Source: Cyanosarcina radialis HA8281-LM2 (lineage in GTDB: Bacteria; Cyanobacteriota; Cyanobacteriia; Cyanobacteriales; CCAP-1448). Taken from it: DNA of 60,351 nucleotides. Below are positions 27,688-34,648 of the stretch, piece by piece. The notes under the pieces were generated by a model. It worked only from the letters and a program-made list of their open reading frames with translations, was not told the origin of the DNA and ran no database searches. How positions within the stretch are numbered: the stretch's first letter is position 1; every line of letters begins with the position of its first letter. The stretch spans positions 1 through 60,351 of the forward strand of contig JAHHHA010000037.1 of assembly GCA_019359615.1 (NCBI GenBank), given 5' to 3'. Made by a program: the position numbers and the translations under genes.

Positions 27688-28317
27688 ATGGAATGGCACG
27701 TCACGGATGCCCAAAGTTTAGCAATTATCGATCGCGAAATCGGTTCGCACTTGTTTTCCCCAGCGGAATACGAGATCGTTCGGCGGGCGATTTATGCTAC
27801 GGCTGATTTTGAATATAAATCTCTAATCAGCTTTTCCGAACGAGCGCTACATTCCGGGGCAGCAGCGATGGCCGCCAGGACGACAATTGTGGTCGATGCT
27901 CCCATGGTGCAGGTGGCTGTCACCCCAAATATTCAAACCACCTTTGCCAATCCCGTCTATTGCAGTATGGACGCGCTGACTCGGCCCCAAAAAGAAAAAA
28001 CCCAGATGGCTTGGGGAATGGAAACGTTAGCCAAACGCTATCCCGAAGCTATTTTTGTTGTCGGTCAAGCCCAGACGGCTTTGACAACTTTGGTGGAATT
28101 AATCGAAGGTGAGGAAATTAAACCTGCATTGGTAATCGGTACGCCAGCAGGTTTTGTCGAGGCCGATGTGGCCAAAGCCCGGTTGAAAGACTCGTTGATT
28201 CCTCATATTACAGTTGACGGACGTAAGGGCAACCCTGTAGTGGCAGCAGCGATCCTCAATGGGCTGGTCGATTTGGCTTGGCAAGCCTACGGGCAGGATC
28301 GCCCAGGCGTGGGCTGA
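27688..28317 (+). CDS. cobH: Precorrin-8X methylmutase
   Basis: 209 residues, CobH/CbiC family, moving a methyl group from C-11 to C-12 to give hydrogenobyrinic (or cobyrinic) acid in cobalamin synthesis. HSGAAAMAARTTIVVDAPMV contains the active-site stretch, followed by NPVYCSMDAL and LVIGTPAGFVEADVAKARL. No other cob gene is adjacent and no cobalamin riboswitch is evident upstream, only tandem repeats. Confidence 0.93.
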   Translation: MEWHVTDAQSLAIIDREIGSHLFSPAEYEIVRRAIYATADFEYKSLISFSERALHSGAAAMAARTTIVVDAPMVQVAVTPNIQTTFANPVYCSMDALTRPQKEKTQMAWGMETLAKRYPEAIFVVGQAQTALTTLVELIEGEEIKPALVIGTPAGFVEADVAKARLKDSLIPHITVDGRKGNPVVAAAILNGLVDLAWQAYGQDRPGVG

Positions 28318-28402
28318 ATCCTCGGTTTAATCCCAACAGTTTAAACAAAGCTGTAATTGGCTACGCGGGCTGCGATGATAACGGGAGAATTAGGATCGGA
28401 TC

Positions 28403-28430
28403 GATTTCACGCGATCGATCGCGTGAAATC
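28403..28430. repeat. 28-bp perfect palindrome with double HIP1 core
   Basis: GATTTCACGCGATC followed directly by its exact reverse complement, with GCGATCGATCGC at the centre. It lies ~85 bp after cobH and includes the stop codon of the small minus-strand ORF. It could fold as a hairpin or act as a binding site; no T-run follows. Confidence 0.75.
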
Positions 28431-28562
28431 TTGCAAGTTCTGATCTGAGGATGAGAACCCATTAAAGTAAACCTCAAGATCTTTACTACTGAAACCGCTG
28501 CCAGAAATCTTGACTCCTTGCCCAATCACACCGGAGGTTGGGTAAATATTAGTAATGTTCAT
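28407..28562 (-). pseudogene. 51-aa IPT/TIG-domain fragment
   Basis: Reading 28562 to 28407 gives 51 residues beginning MNITNIYPTSGVIGQGVKIS followed by GSGFSSKDLEVYFNGF, the first strands of an IPT/TIG immunoglobulin-like fold (PxSGxxGxxVxIxGxGF). The frame ends inside the 28-bp palindrome. A complete TIG domain is ~85 residues, so this is a truncated remnant or a free half-domain. The ribosome-binding site is weak. Confidence 0.5.
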
Positions 28563-28827
28563 AACTTTTTAATGCTTCTTAAAGTAGTTTTTTCAAATTT
28601 ATAAACCCGATTGAATAAAAGTATCAGAATAAAGTTTATTACCCAAATAATTTGTCAGATGCTTTATTAAGAAGGACATCTTCATCGAATCGCCCCCATC
28701 GGCGATCGCTCCAACGATTGCTTAAGCTTATTTGGCAGCAGATAGCTGCAATCGATCCTTTTTCCTGTCAATTTCTGCGCCCAAATTGGGTACTAATAGT
28801 AAGAAGACAGTCATTAATAAGAGGAAA

Positions 28828-29976
28828 ATGCTGGAAATAGCCGTCGGTCACAGTAACGATCCCGATTCTTTAGAAGCGATCGCCGAAGTTTTGCAGCAAT
28901 GCAAGAATAAGCTGGGAGATAAAATTCCCCAAGCCGGAATTCTGTTTGCCGCCGTTGACTTCGATCGCGAGTTAATTTTGCAGGAGATCGATCGAGCTTT
29001 TCCCGACATCGAATTAATCGGCTGTACTACCGATGGCGAGCTTTCCTCGGTGTTGGAATTCCAGCAAGATTCGATCGCCTTAACTGTTTTTTATGGCGAA
29101 GGCATCGAAATTAGGGCGGCTGTGGGACGCAATATTTCCCAAGATCCCGAAGCCATCGCCCAGGCGACAGCAGCAACAGCCAAACAACAATTTAACTTGC
29201 CGATTAAATTGGCGATCGTCCTTCCAGAAAGTTTGACTACCAGTACCGTGTCGATTTTGCGAGGACTGGAGGCGGGTTTGGGCGATAATATTCCTCTATT
29301 TGGCGGCGCAGCAGCCGAGCAGCGGGAAATGCAGCGCACCTATCAGTTTTATCAAACCGAGGTTCTCAGCGATGCCGTGCCGATCTTGCTGTTTGCTGGA
29401 GACATTCATTTTTCTCATGGCATTGCTGGAGGTTGGCATCCGATCGGCAAACGCAGTCAAATTACTAAAGTAGATCGAAATATCATTTATGAAATCGACG
29501 GCAAACCCGCTCTTGATTTTTATCACCACTATTTAAACGATTACAAACCAGATTCCGCCTACCCACTAGCCGTGTTTCCTCCGGGAGAAGAGCGATTTTT
29601 CTTGAGAGGAGCTCTGAGCTACGATCTCGAAGAAGGTAGCGTCAAAGTTTCTGGAGACGTGCCAGAACATTCGATCGTCCAAATTACCGATACCACTCTT
29701 GAAGATGTAGTTAACGCTTCAGCAGCTTCTTTTGCCGAAGCCTGGAAAAATTATGGTGGAGAAGAACCAAAAGCTGCCCTCTGTTTTTCTTGTGCTTGGC
29801 GGCGATGGGTAATGGGGACGAGAGCCAATGAAGAATATCGAGCATTAATTCCTGCCCTCCAAGATAAAATAGCTGCCTGTGGCTTTTATACTTATGGAGA
29901 GGTTGCGCCGTTACAAGATAACGGGCAAACATTTTTCCACAATACAACTTTCGTCACCCTACTGATTGGCAATTAA
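28828..29976 (+). CDS. FIST sensor-domain protein
   Basis: 382 residues from the ATG at 28828, preceded by AAGAGGAAA; the longer in-frame start is spacer DNA. The FIST_N domain (VGHSNDPDSLEAIAEVL, IGCTTDGELSS, SIALTVFYGEGIEIRAAVG) and the FIST_C domain (ALDFYHHYL, then PEHSIVQITDTTLEDVV) cover the whole chain; CFSCAWRRWVMG near the end is typical. FIST is a predicted ligand sensor, possibly for amino acids. With no output domain, it most likely feeds the kinase encoded 10 bp downstream. First gene of a three-gene signalling unit. Confidence 0.9.
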   Translation: MLEIAVGHSNDPDSLEAIAEVLQQCKNKLGDKIPQAGILFAAVDFDRELILQEIDRAFPDIELIGCTTDGELSSVLEFQQDSIALTVFYGEGIEIRAAVGRNISQDPEAIAQATAATAKQQFNLPIKLAIVLPESLTTSTVSILRGLEAGLGDNIPLFGGAAAEQREMQRTYQFYQTEVLSDAVPILLFAGDIHFSHGIAGGWHPIGKRSQITKVDRNIIYEIDGKPALDFYHHYLNDYKPDSAYPLAVFPPGEERFFLRGALSYDLEEGSVKVSGDVPEHSIVQITDTTLEDVVNASAASFAEAWKNYGGEEPKAALCFSCAWRRWVMGTRANEEYRALIPALQDKIAACGFYTYGEVAPLQDNGQTFFHNTTFVTLLIGN

Positions 29977-29986
29977 CTAGGTAGAT

Positions 29987-30973
29987 ATGGCAGACGAAGA
30001 CAAGGCAGCAGAAATCAAAGATTTACAGAAGCAAATCCGCATTCTCCAGAAAAAATTGGAGCGATCGGAAACAGATCGCGCTCGTCTGGAAGTTACCAAT
30101 CGCAATAAAGAGTCGCTCTTAAAAGGGGTGATTTGCGAGCTAGAAGCCTCTCAAGCGGTGTTGGAGAAAAAGAATCTCGATGTCGAACGAGCATTTAACG
30201 ACTTGACTTTGATGCAAGACAAGTTAGTCGAGGCGGAAAAAATGGCCGCTTTAGGGGGGTTGGTGGCGGGTGTCGCCCACGAAATCAATACCCCCGTTGG
30301 AACTTGCATCACCGTCGCCTCTACCTTGATGATAGAAACTGAGTCTCTGTTAGCGGCTGTGGCGGCAAATCGGCTTAAGCGATCGCTTTTAGATGGTTAT
30401 CTCGAAGTAGCTAAAGAAAGCACGGATTTACTTTTAAGAAATCTCGAACGAGCGGGAGAATTGATTCAAAGCTTCAAGCAAGTAGCAGTAGACCAATCGA
30501 GCTTAGAGAAAAGAACTTTTGCCCTCAAACCCTATCTAGAAGAACTTGTTGTCAGCCTTTCACCACAATTGAAAAAAGGCTCCCATCAGGTGACGATCGC
30601 AGGCGACGAAACGATCGAGATGCACAGCTATCCAGGAGCGATCGCCCAAGTCGTGACTAATTTAATTACTAATTCTCTGCTGCACGCCTATAAAAATGGA
30701 GAAAAAGGTCATCTAGAATTGCGAGCAACTAAAAGAGACGATCGAATTTTGCTAATTTATCGCGATGATGGTGGCGGCATCGAACGAGATAATTTAAAAA
30801 GAGTTTTCGATCCCTTTTTTACCACCGCGAGAGATCGAGGCGGCACGGGTTTGGGACTGCATATTACCTACAATCTCGTCACCCAAAAATTGCAGGGAAA
30901 AATTTCTTTAACTAGCGAAGTCGGTAAAGGTACTGAATTTACGATCGAACTACCCGATCGAATTAACTCTTAA
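29987..30973 (+). CDS. Soluble sensor histidine kinase
   Basis: 328 residues with no membrane segment. An N-terminal coiled coil (~5-85) leads into a HisKA-like helix with LVAGVAHEINTPVGT (phospho-acceptor His). N box: VVTNLITNSLLHAY; G1 box DDGGGI; F box FDPFFTT; G2 box GTGLGLHI. It lacks any PAS/GAF/Cache sensor, so its signal should come from the FIST protein just upstream, and its phosphate should go to the response regulator 22 bp downstream. Confidence 0.93.
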   Translation: MADEDKAAEIKDLQKQIRILQKKLERSETDRARLEVTNRNKESLLKGVICELEASQAVLEKKNLDVERAFNDLTLMQDKLVEAEKMAALGGLVAGVAHEINTPVGTCITVASTLMIETESLLAAVAANRLKRSLLDGYLEVAKESTDLLLRNLERAGELIQSFKQVAVDQSSLEKRTFALKPYLEELVVSLSPQLKKGSHQVTIAGDETIEMHSYPGAIAQVVTNLITNSLLHAYKNGEKGHLELRATKRDDRILLIYRDDGGGIERDNLKRVFDPFFTTARDRGGTGLGLHITYNLVTQKLQGKISLTSEVGKGTEFTIELPDRINS

Positions 30974-30995
30974 TTACTGGTGAGGAATTCGATCG

Positions 30996-32201
30996 ATGTC
31001 TGACGAAAAGCCACAAAAATCTAGAAAAGAAGAACGACAAGAAGAGGAAGATTTAATTATCTTTCTTGAAGATGACGATTTGTTTGGCGGGGAAGAGGGC
31101 GCTAGTTCTGCCGCGCCCACAACTTCTAGCGATACTTGGAAAGCGATCGTAGTCGATGACGAGCCAGACGTTCATCGGGCCACCAAATTAGCCCTGAAAA
31201 ATTGCGAGTTTGAAGGTCGTCCGCTCGCCTTGATTTCTGCCTATTCGGGTAAAGAAGGCAAAGAGGCGATCGCCGTCAATTGTCCCGATGCGGCTTTAAT
31301 TTTCCTCGATGCCATGATGGAAACTAGCGATGCAGGATTGCAACTAGTTCGCTACATTCGGGACGAACTCAAAAATCAGCGAGTACGGATTATTTTGCGG
31401 ACGGGACAACCGGGAGAAGCACCGGAAGAGTCTGTCATTCGTCAGTACGATATCAACGACTACCAACTCAAGGTAGAGTTGACTCGCCAAAAATTACTGA
31501 CCGCAACTCTCGTAGCTTTGCGCTCCTATCGAGACATTATTGCTCTGGAACGGCAAAAAGAAGAACTCACCCAAACCCTAGCAGAATTACAAGCAGCGCA
31601 ACTCCAACTGGAAGAATACAATCAAATCTTAGAAATCAAGGTGGCCGAGCGAACTGCGGCTTTGGAAACAGCCAATCGAGAACTCCATCGCCTCGCTACT
31701 CTGGACGGTTTAACAGGGGTGGCCAATCGTCGCCGCTTCGATGAATACTGGTTACAGCAGTGGCAGTTTTTGGCCCAGCAACAGCAACCTTTATCTCTAC
31801 TGCTGCTAGATGTCGATTATTTTAAGCTTTACAACGATCGCTACGGCCACCAACTAGGCGATGAATGCTTGATCTCAGTTGCTAGAGCGATTCAGGCGAC
31901 ATTACTACATCGCCACGATCTCCTAGCTCGTTATGGTGGCGAAGAATTTGCTATTATCCTACCCCATACCCCGATCGAGGGGGCAAAAATCGTCGCGCAA
32001 AAAATTATTGCCGAGATCGATCGACTCCAGATTCCTCATGCTACTTCGCCTATTAGCGATCGAGTGACGATTAGCATCGGGATTTCCTGTATCGTGCCCC
32101 AACTAGATATTTCTGGTAAAACGCCAATTGCCGTGGCTGACAAAGCTTTATATCGGGCCAAACAGGAAGGACGCGATCGATTTTGCGTCTACGAACCCTA
32201 A
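30996..32201 (+). CDS. Response regulator with GGDEF diguanylate cyclase output
   Basis: 401 residues. An acidic N-tail (~1-50), then a receiver domain (VVDDEPDVHRATKLAL, IFLDAMMETSDAG with phospho-acceptor Asp), a coiled-coil linker (~185-235) and a GGDEF domain (LDGLTGVANRRRFD, active site YGGEEF). The residues before the active site read HRHD, not RxxD, so the inhibitory I-site is absent. Cyclic di-GMP output is therefore likely phosphorylation-gated and not product-inhibited. Its stop overlaps by 4 bp the stop of the convergent RiPP-cluster gene. Confidence 0.93.
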   Translation: MSDEKPQKSRKEERQEEEDLIIFLEDDDLFGGEEGASSAAPTTSSDTWKAIVVDDEPDVHRATKLALKNCEFEGRPLALISAYSGKEGKEAIAVNCPDAALIFLDAMMETSDAGLQLVRYIRDELKNQRVRIILRTGQPGEAPEESVIRQYDINDYQLKVELTRQKLLTATLVALRSYRDIIALERQKEELTQTLAELQAAQLQLEEYNQILEIKVAERTAALETANRELHRLATLDGLTGVANRRRFDEYWLQQWQFLAQQQQPLSLLLLDVDYFKLYNDRYGHQLGDECLISVARAIQATLLHRHDLLARYGGEEFAIILPHTPIEGAKIVAQKIIAEIDRLQIPHATSPISDRVTISIGISCIVPQLDISGKTPIAVADKALYRAKQEGRDRFCVYEP

Positions 32202-33256
32202 CCATTGCTTGACCGCGAGCGACGCAGGACATCGGGAGCAACCCAACTATGAGCAAATCCCAAATATGCTTTTGCTTCCAAAAAATTGCCCGATCGATAA
32301 ACTACTTTGATATGGCTGATCCACCTGGAAAATAGACTGATGGCTCTAGAACCTAGAAAGCGATCGCCAAAGCTGATATTGCTCGGCCACAGGTCTGGAG
32401 ACGACCCTCGATGAGAATAACCAGGCCAATTTAGCAGGGCATTTTTCTTCTCTGGGGTACACAATTCCTCTGCAATTAAATAATCTAGCAAGAAGTCCCA
32501 TTGGGGGTTTTCGTAGGGCTGGCGATTGAGAAAACATTCCAAACCAATTCTAGGTAAAACAGTATCGCCGACATCGAAACTCAAGAGAATGGAATCTACT
32601 AACTTAGATATAGTAGAAGTCAGGGTAGAAAATGTATTTGTCGGATCGCTCCAACCGATTTGCATCAGGTAATCTGATAATCGATCTGGAGAAATTCCCT
32701 TGACATTTACTCTGACAGCATTGACCGATCGAGATAGCATGGCTCCCAGATGGCTGATAAACGCTCCAGCGGGTAGGGAATCGGCACAAAGTTGCAGGTT
32801 AGACTCAAGCAACGGGGACATCGAATGCTGGAGGAACTCGATCATTTTCACCAGCCGTTCGGCATCGATCGCAGTTTCCCGATTGAATGCCAAGAAAATA
32901 CAGGGAATGGGGACTTGAGGTAGCCGTTCGTTGACATCAAATTCCAGCCCGATATGTTCGATTTTTTGAGACAGGGAAGAATTTGGCGATGCCCAATTCT
33001 GATAAAACTCCTGCAAAAATTGCCACGCCGGAGCGGTCAAAAAACTTTCTGGTAGGCTGCAATCGAGACAAGGGAGACGAACTTGGAAATCTACTCCCGA
33101 TCGATCTGCCCCCAAACGGCATTCAAAGCCAGCCATAGATGAGGCTGGTAAGATTTGGGCGAGGGGTTGAATGTAGGACAAAGCTTCGGCAGAAACTAAG
33201 TCTGAGTGCAGGTGAGAAGTAACTATTTTCAGATAATCTTGCATCGAACAGTTCAC
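32198..33256 (-). CDS. Uncharacterised protein of the RiPP cluster
   Basis: 352 residues; GTG start chosen because AGGAG lies nine bases upstream, while the next ATG is too far from it. It is soluble, with no signal peptide. Notable stretches: AGFECRLGADRSGVDFQVRL near the N-terminus, two Cys-x2-Cys-like pairs (PCLDCS), and near the C-terminus HIKVVYRSGNFLEAKAYLGF then HSW, which looks like a conserved core. I cannot assign a fold or enzyme class. It is the last gene of the minus-strand cluster, after the precursor, so it may modify, cleave or bind the peptide. Confidence 0.75.
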   Translation of the reverse strand: MNCSMQDYLKIVTSHLHSDLVSAEALSYIQPLAQILPASSMAGFECRLGADRSGVDFQVRLPCLDCSLPESFLTAPAWQFLQEFYQNWASPNSSLSQKIEHIGLEFDVNERLPQVPIPCIFLAFNRETAIDAERLVKMIEFLQHSMSPLLESNLQLCADSLPAGAFISHLGAMLSRSVNAVRVNVKGISPDRLSDYLMQIGWSDPTNTFSTLTSTISKLVDSILLSFDVGDTVLPRIGLECFLNRQPYENPQWDFLLDYLIAEELCTPEKKNALLNWPGYSHRGSSPDLWPSNISFGDRFLGSRAISLFSRWISHIKVVYRSGNFLEAKAYLGFAHSWVAPDVLRRSRSSNG

Positions 33257-33718
33257 GATATTATGCTCCTATTTAAAAAAGATGGCTTTATACCGTTTAT
33301 CAAAAGTAGCTAAATAAATAGTGCCAATGGTTAAAGGGGAAAAGGGGAAGGTGGGGCCCCTCTGGGGATAAGGGCTATCCATTACCCATAAGTCTTCAAA
33401 TTCTTGACTGGTAAGGCTTTACCTCTGCCATAAATTGGTGGGTTAGTCAAAAGAATTGGGGGGTCTGACCCCCAAACCCCCCTCCTGCGGCGGCTGCGTC
33501 CCCACTCGCCCCCTCCAGACGAAGGAATCGGTGAGAATTCGAGTCCCACAATGCCTGTGGAATAAGGGTTACAGCCGATGTGGGTAAAGCATAGGGGGAT
33601 AAGGGGCAAGCCTTTACCCTTTTCCCTACTCAACTAAATCTCCAGTTATTTTTGAGAATTGGTGTTAGATGACAACGTGCTTCGATCGAACGCTCGATCG
33701 CACTGCACGCTTTTTGGG

Positions 33719-33754
33719 TTCAAAAGTTCAATCAGGTCTGTTGTATGGATTCCC
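33719..33754. repeat. 36-bp direct repeat, copy 1
   Basis: TTCAAAAGTTCAATCAGG...TATGGATTCCC matches 34198-34233 at 33 of 36 positions. Copy 2 is the 5' leader of the Nif11-type precursor gene; this copy lies beyond the gene's 3' end with no gene attached. Confidence 0.8.
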
Positions 33755-33806
33755 ACTTGTCACCGACAATATAGCGAGTCTATTTGATTTGTGAACGTCA
33801 AGTTTT

Positions 33807-33854
33807 TTGTAGTGCGAGCATCTTGCTCGCGCGAGCGGGACGCTCGCACTACAA
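33807..33854. repeat. Long nested hairpin 3' of the precursor gene
   Basis: A 13-bp perfect stem (TTGTAGTGCGAGC / GCTCGCACTACAA) encloses a second palindrome GCTCGCGCGAGC. It begins 10 bases after the precursor stop codon. AGTGCGAGCATC also appears, degenerate, near 0.23 kb, so the sequence is probably a dispersed repeat recruited as an mRNA 3' structure. A T-run lies only on the side used by plus-strand transcripts' 5' edge, so it is not a classic terminator for the precursor. Confidence 0.65.
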
Positions 33855-33864
33855 TGTTCATGAA

Positions 33865-34182
33865 TTATTTAGACCCGCTGTAGCCCGTGCCGCCTTTATC
33901 TTCCCCGGCATTAGTAGAACTCAAGCCAACTGGTCCTCCAGGAGATAGAGGATCTCCAATCTCCAGGTAATCGCCACCTATGGCAGCTTCTATAGCCATG
34001 GCAGCTAATGCTTCTTCTTTAGTAAAACTAAAGCCTTTTTCCTTTCCTAGTTCTACAGCTAGTTCGCAAAGGCTTTCGGGGTCGGTGGCGGCTTTGAGTC
34101 GCTCTTGCAGCACTGGATCTTTCAACAGTTCAATGTAAAACTGTTCGAGAGCGGTGGTCTGAGTTGTCATAGTTGTCTTCAT
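33865..34182 (-). CDS. Nif11-like leader RiPP precursor peptide
   Basis: 105 residues behind a strong AAGGAG site seven bases before ATG. The leader (~10-70) matches the Nif11-type pattern: ALEQFYIELLKDPVLQERLK, then SLCELAVELGKEKGFSFT, EEALAAM and the terminal AIGG. After the double glycine at 69-70, the core of 35 residues is Gly/Ser/Thr/Pro-rich with Ser80, Ser89, Ser90, Thr91, Thr99, Ser102 and Ser104 and no Cys. The fused cyclodehydratase nearby should therefore form oxazolines, and SagB oxazoles. It lies in the same direction between the exporter and an uncharacterised gene. Confidence 0.9.
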   Translation of the reverse strand: MKTTMTTQTTALEQFYIELLKDPVLQERLKAATDPESLCELAVELGKEKGFSFTKEEALAAMAIEAAIGGDYLEIGDPLSPGGPVGLSSTNAGEDKGGTGYSGSK

Positions 34183-34197
34183 GGTTTTTCTCCTTTT

Positions 34198-34233
34198 TTC
34201 AAAAGTTCAATTAGGACTGTTGTATGGATTTCC
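34198..34233. promoter_or_regulatory. Precursor gene 5' leader, copy 2 of the direct repeat
   Basis: On the minus strand this 36-bp block sits 16-51 bases upstream of the precursor ATG, just before the AAGGAG site, so it is within or close to the mRNA leader or promoter. It matches the block at 33719-33754 at 33 of 36 bases. Confidence 0.6.
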
Positions 34234-34319
34234 GTTCCTGGTAAAACGGTTCTAGTTTGCTAGTATTGGTTGCGATCGTAGTTGCGATCGCGGCATTCTC
34301 CTCCAGAAATAAACATGGG

Positions 34320-34508
34320 ATGAATGTCTTCATCGTAAGCAGTTCAACTCTAGAAAGCGTCTCCAAAACGTTGCGATTTGAGATCGACGAAAGTTACTTC
34401 GTTTCTCTAACTTTCGTTGATGGCATCGTCAGCAAGCTAGGGATGGGAATTGAGAATTTGAAGGACAATAACTTGAAGGTTGGGAAGAAATCGTTAGAGG
34501 ATGTTTGA
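34320..34508 (+). CDS. Doubtful 62-aa ORF antisense within the cluster
   Basis: Opposite in direction to the cluster. It begins MNVFIVSSSTLESVSKTL and includes FEIDESYFVSLTFVDGIVSK; its last five residues and stop come from the left end of a MITE. The stretch contains a hairpin sequence also found upstream of the cluster's first gene. Whether it is translated is uncertain; it may be a remnant of an older gene. Confidence 0.25.
   Translation: MNVFIVSSSTLESVSKTLRFEIDESYFVSLTFVDGIVSKLGMGIENLKDNNLKVGKKSLEDV
34385..34425. repeat. Hairpin repeat CGACGAAAGTTA...TAACTTTCGTTG, copy 1
   Basis: Inverted arms of 12 bases with one G-T pairing, followed by GATGGCA. The same arms and the same GATGGCA extension occur on the opposite strand at 43233-43275, upstream of the first gene of the cluster. 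The loops differ. Confidence 0.6.
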
Positions 34509-34648
34509 AAAGCATTTATGGCTACGCTCTCACGTTGGAGATCCCCCTAAATCTCCCTTAAGAAGGGTGACTTTGAGCCTGTCCCCCCCCTTTTTAAGGG
34601 GGGCTAGGGGGGATCGAGCGCAAGAATTTTGACTTTTCAAACATCCTC
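34497..34648. mobile_element. 152-bp TA-flanked MITE
   Basis: Perfect 16-bp terminal inverted repeats, GAGGATGTTTGAAAAG and CTTTTCAAACATCCTC, each bordered by TA, the target duplicated by IS630/Tc1-mariner transposases. The interior carries GATCCCCC/GGGGGATC palindromic DNA shared with 24.92-25.04 kb. It encodes no transposase. Insertion occurred at the 3' end of the exporter gene and supplies that gene's final ~40 codons and stop. Confidence 0.8.

Larger units (their letters stand above)
33257..33864. other. Spacer downstream of the precursor gene
   Basis: 608 bp. It holds the AGGAG site of the downstream gene (near 33.27 kb), a G/C-run-rich segment (33.33-33.62 kb) with low-complexity TAAGGGG units and no credible gene, one copy of a 36-bp direct repeat (33719-33754) and a long hairpin (33807-33854). 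Confidence 0.5.

Noticed and set aside
28732..28827. 32-residue extension of the FIST protein
   Set aside because: Spacer DNA; the ATG at 28828 has a good AAGAGGAAA site and gives the standard domain start.
33382..33633. 83-codon minus-strand frame after the precursor region
   Set aside because: Composition is low complexity and built on G/C runs in repeat DNA; starts in a weak context and has no recognisable protein features.
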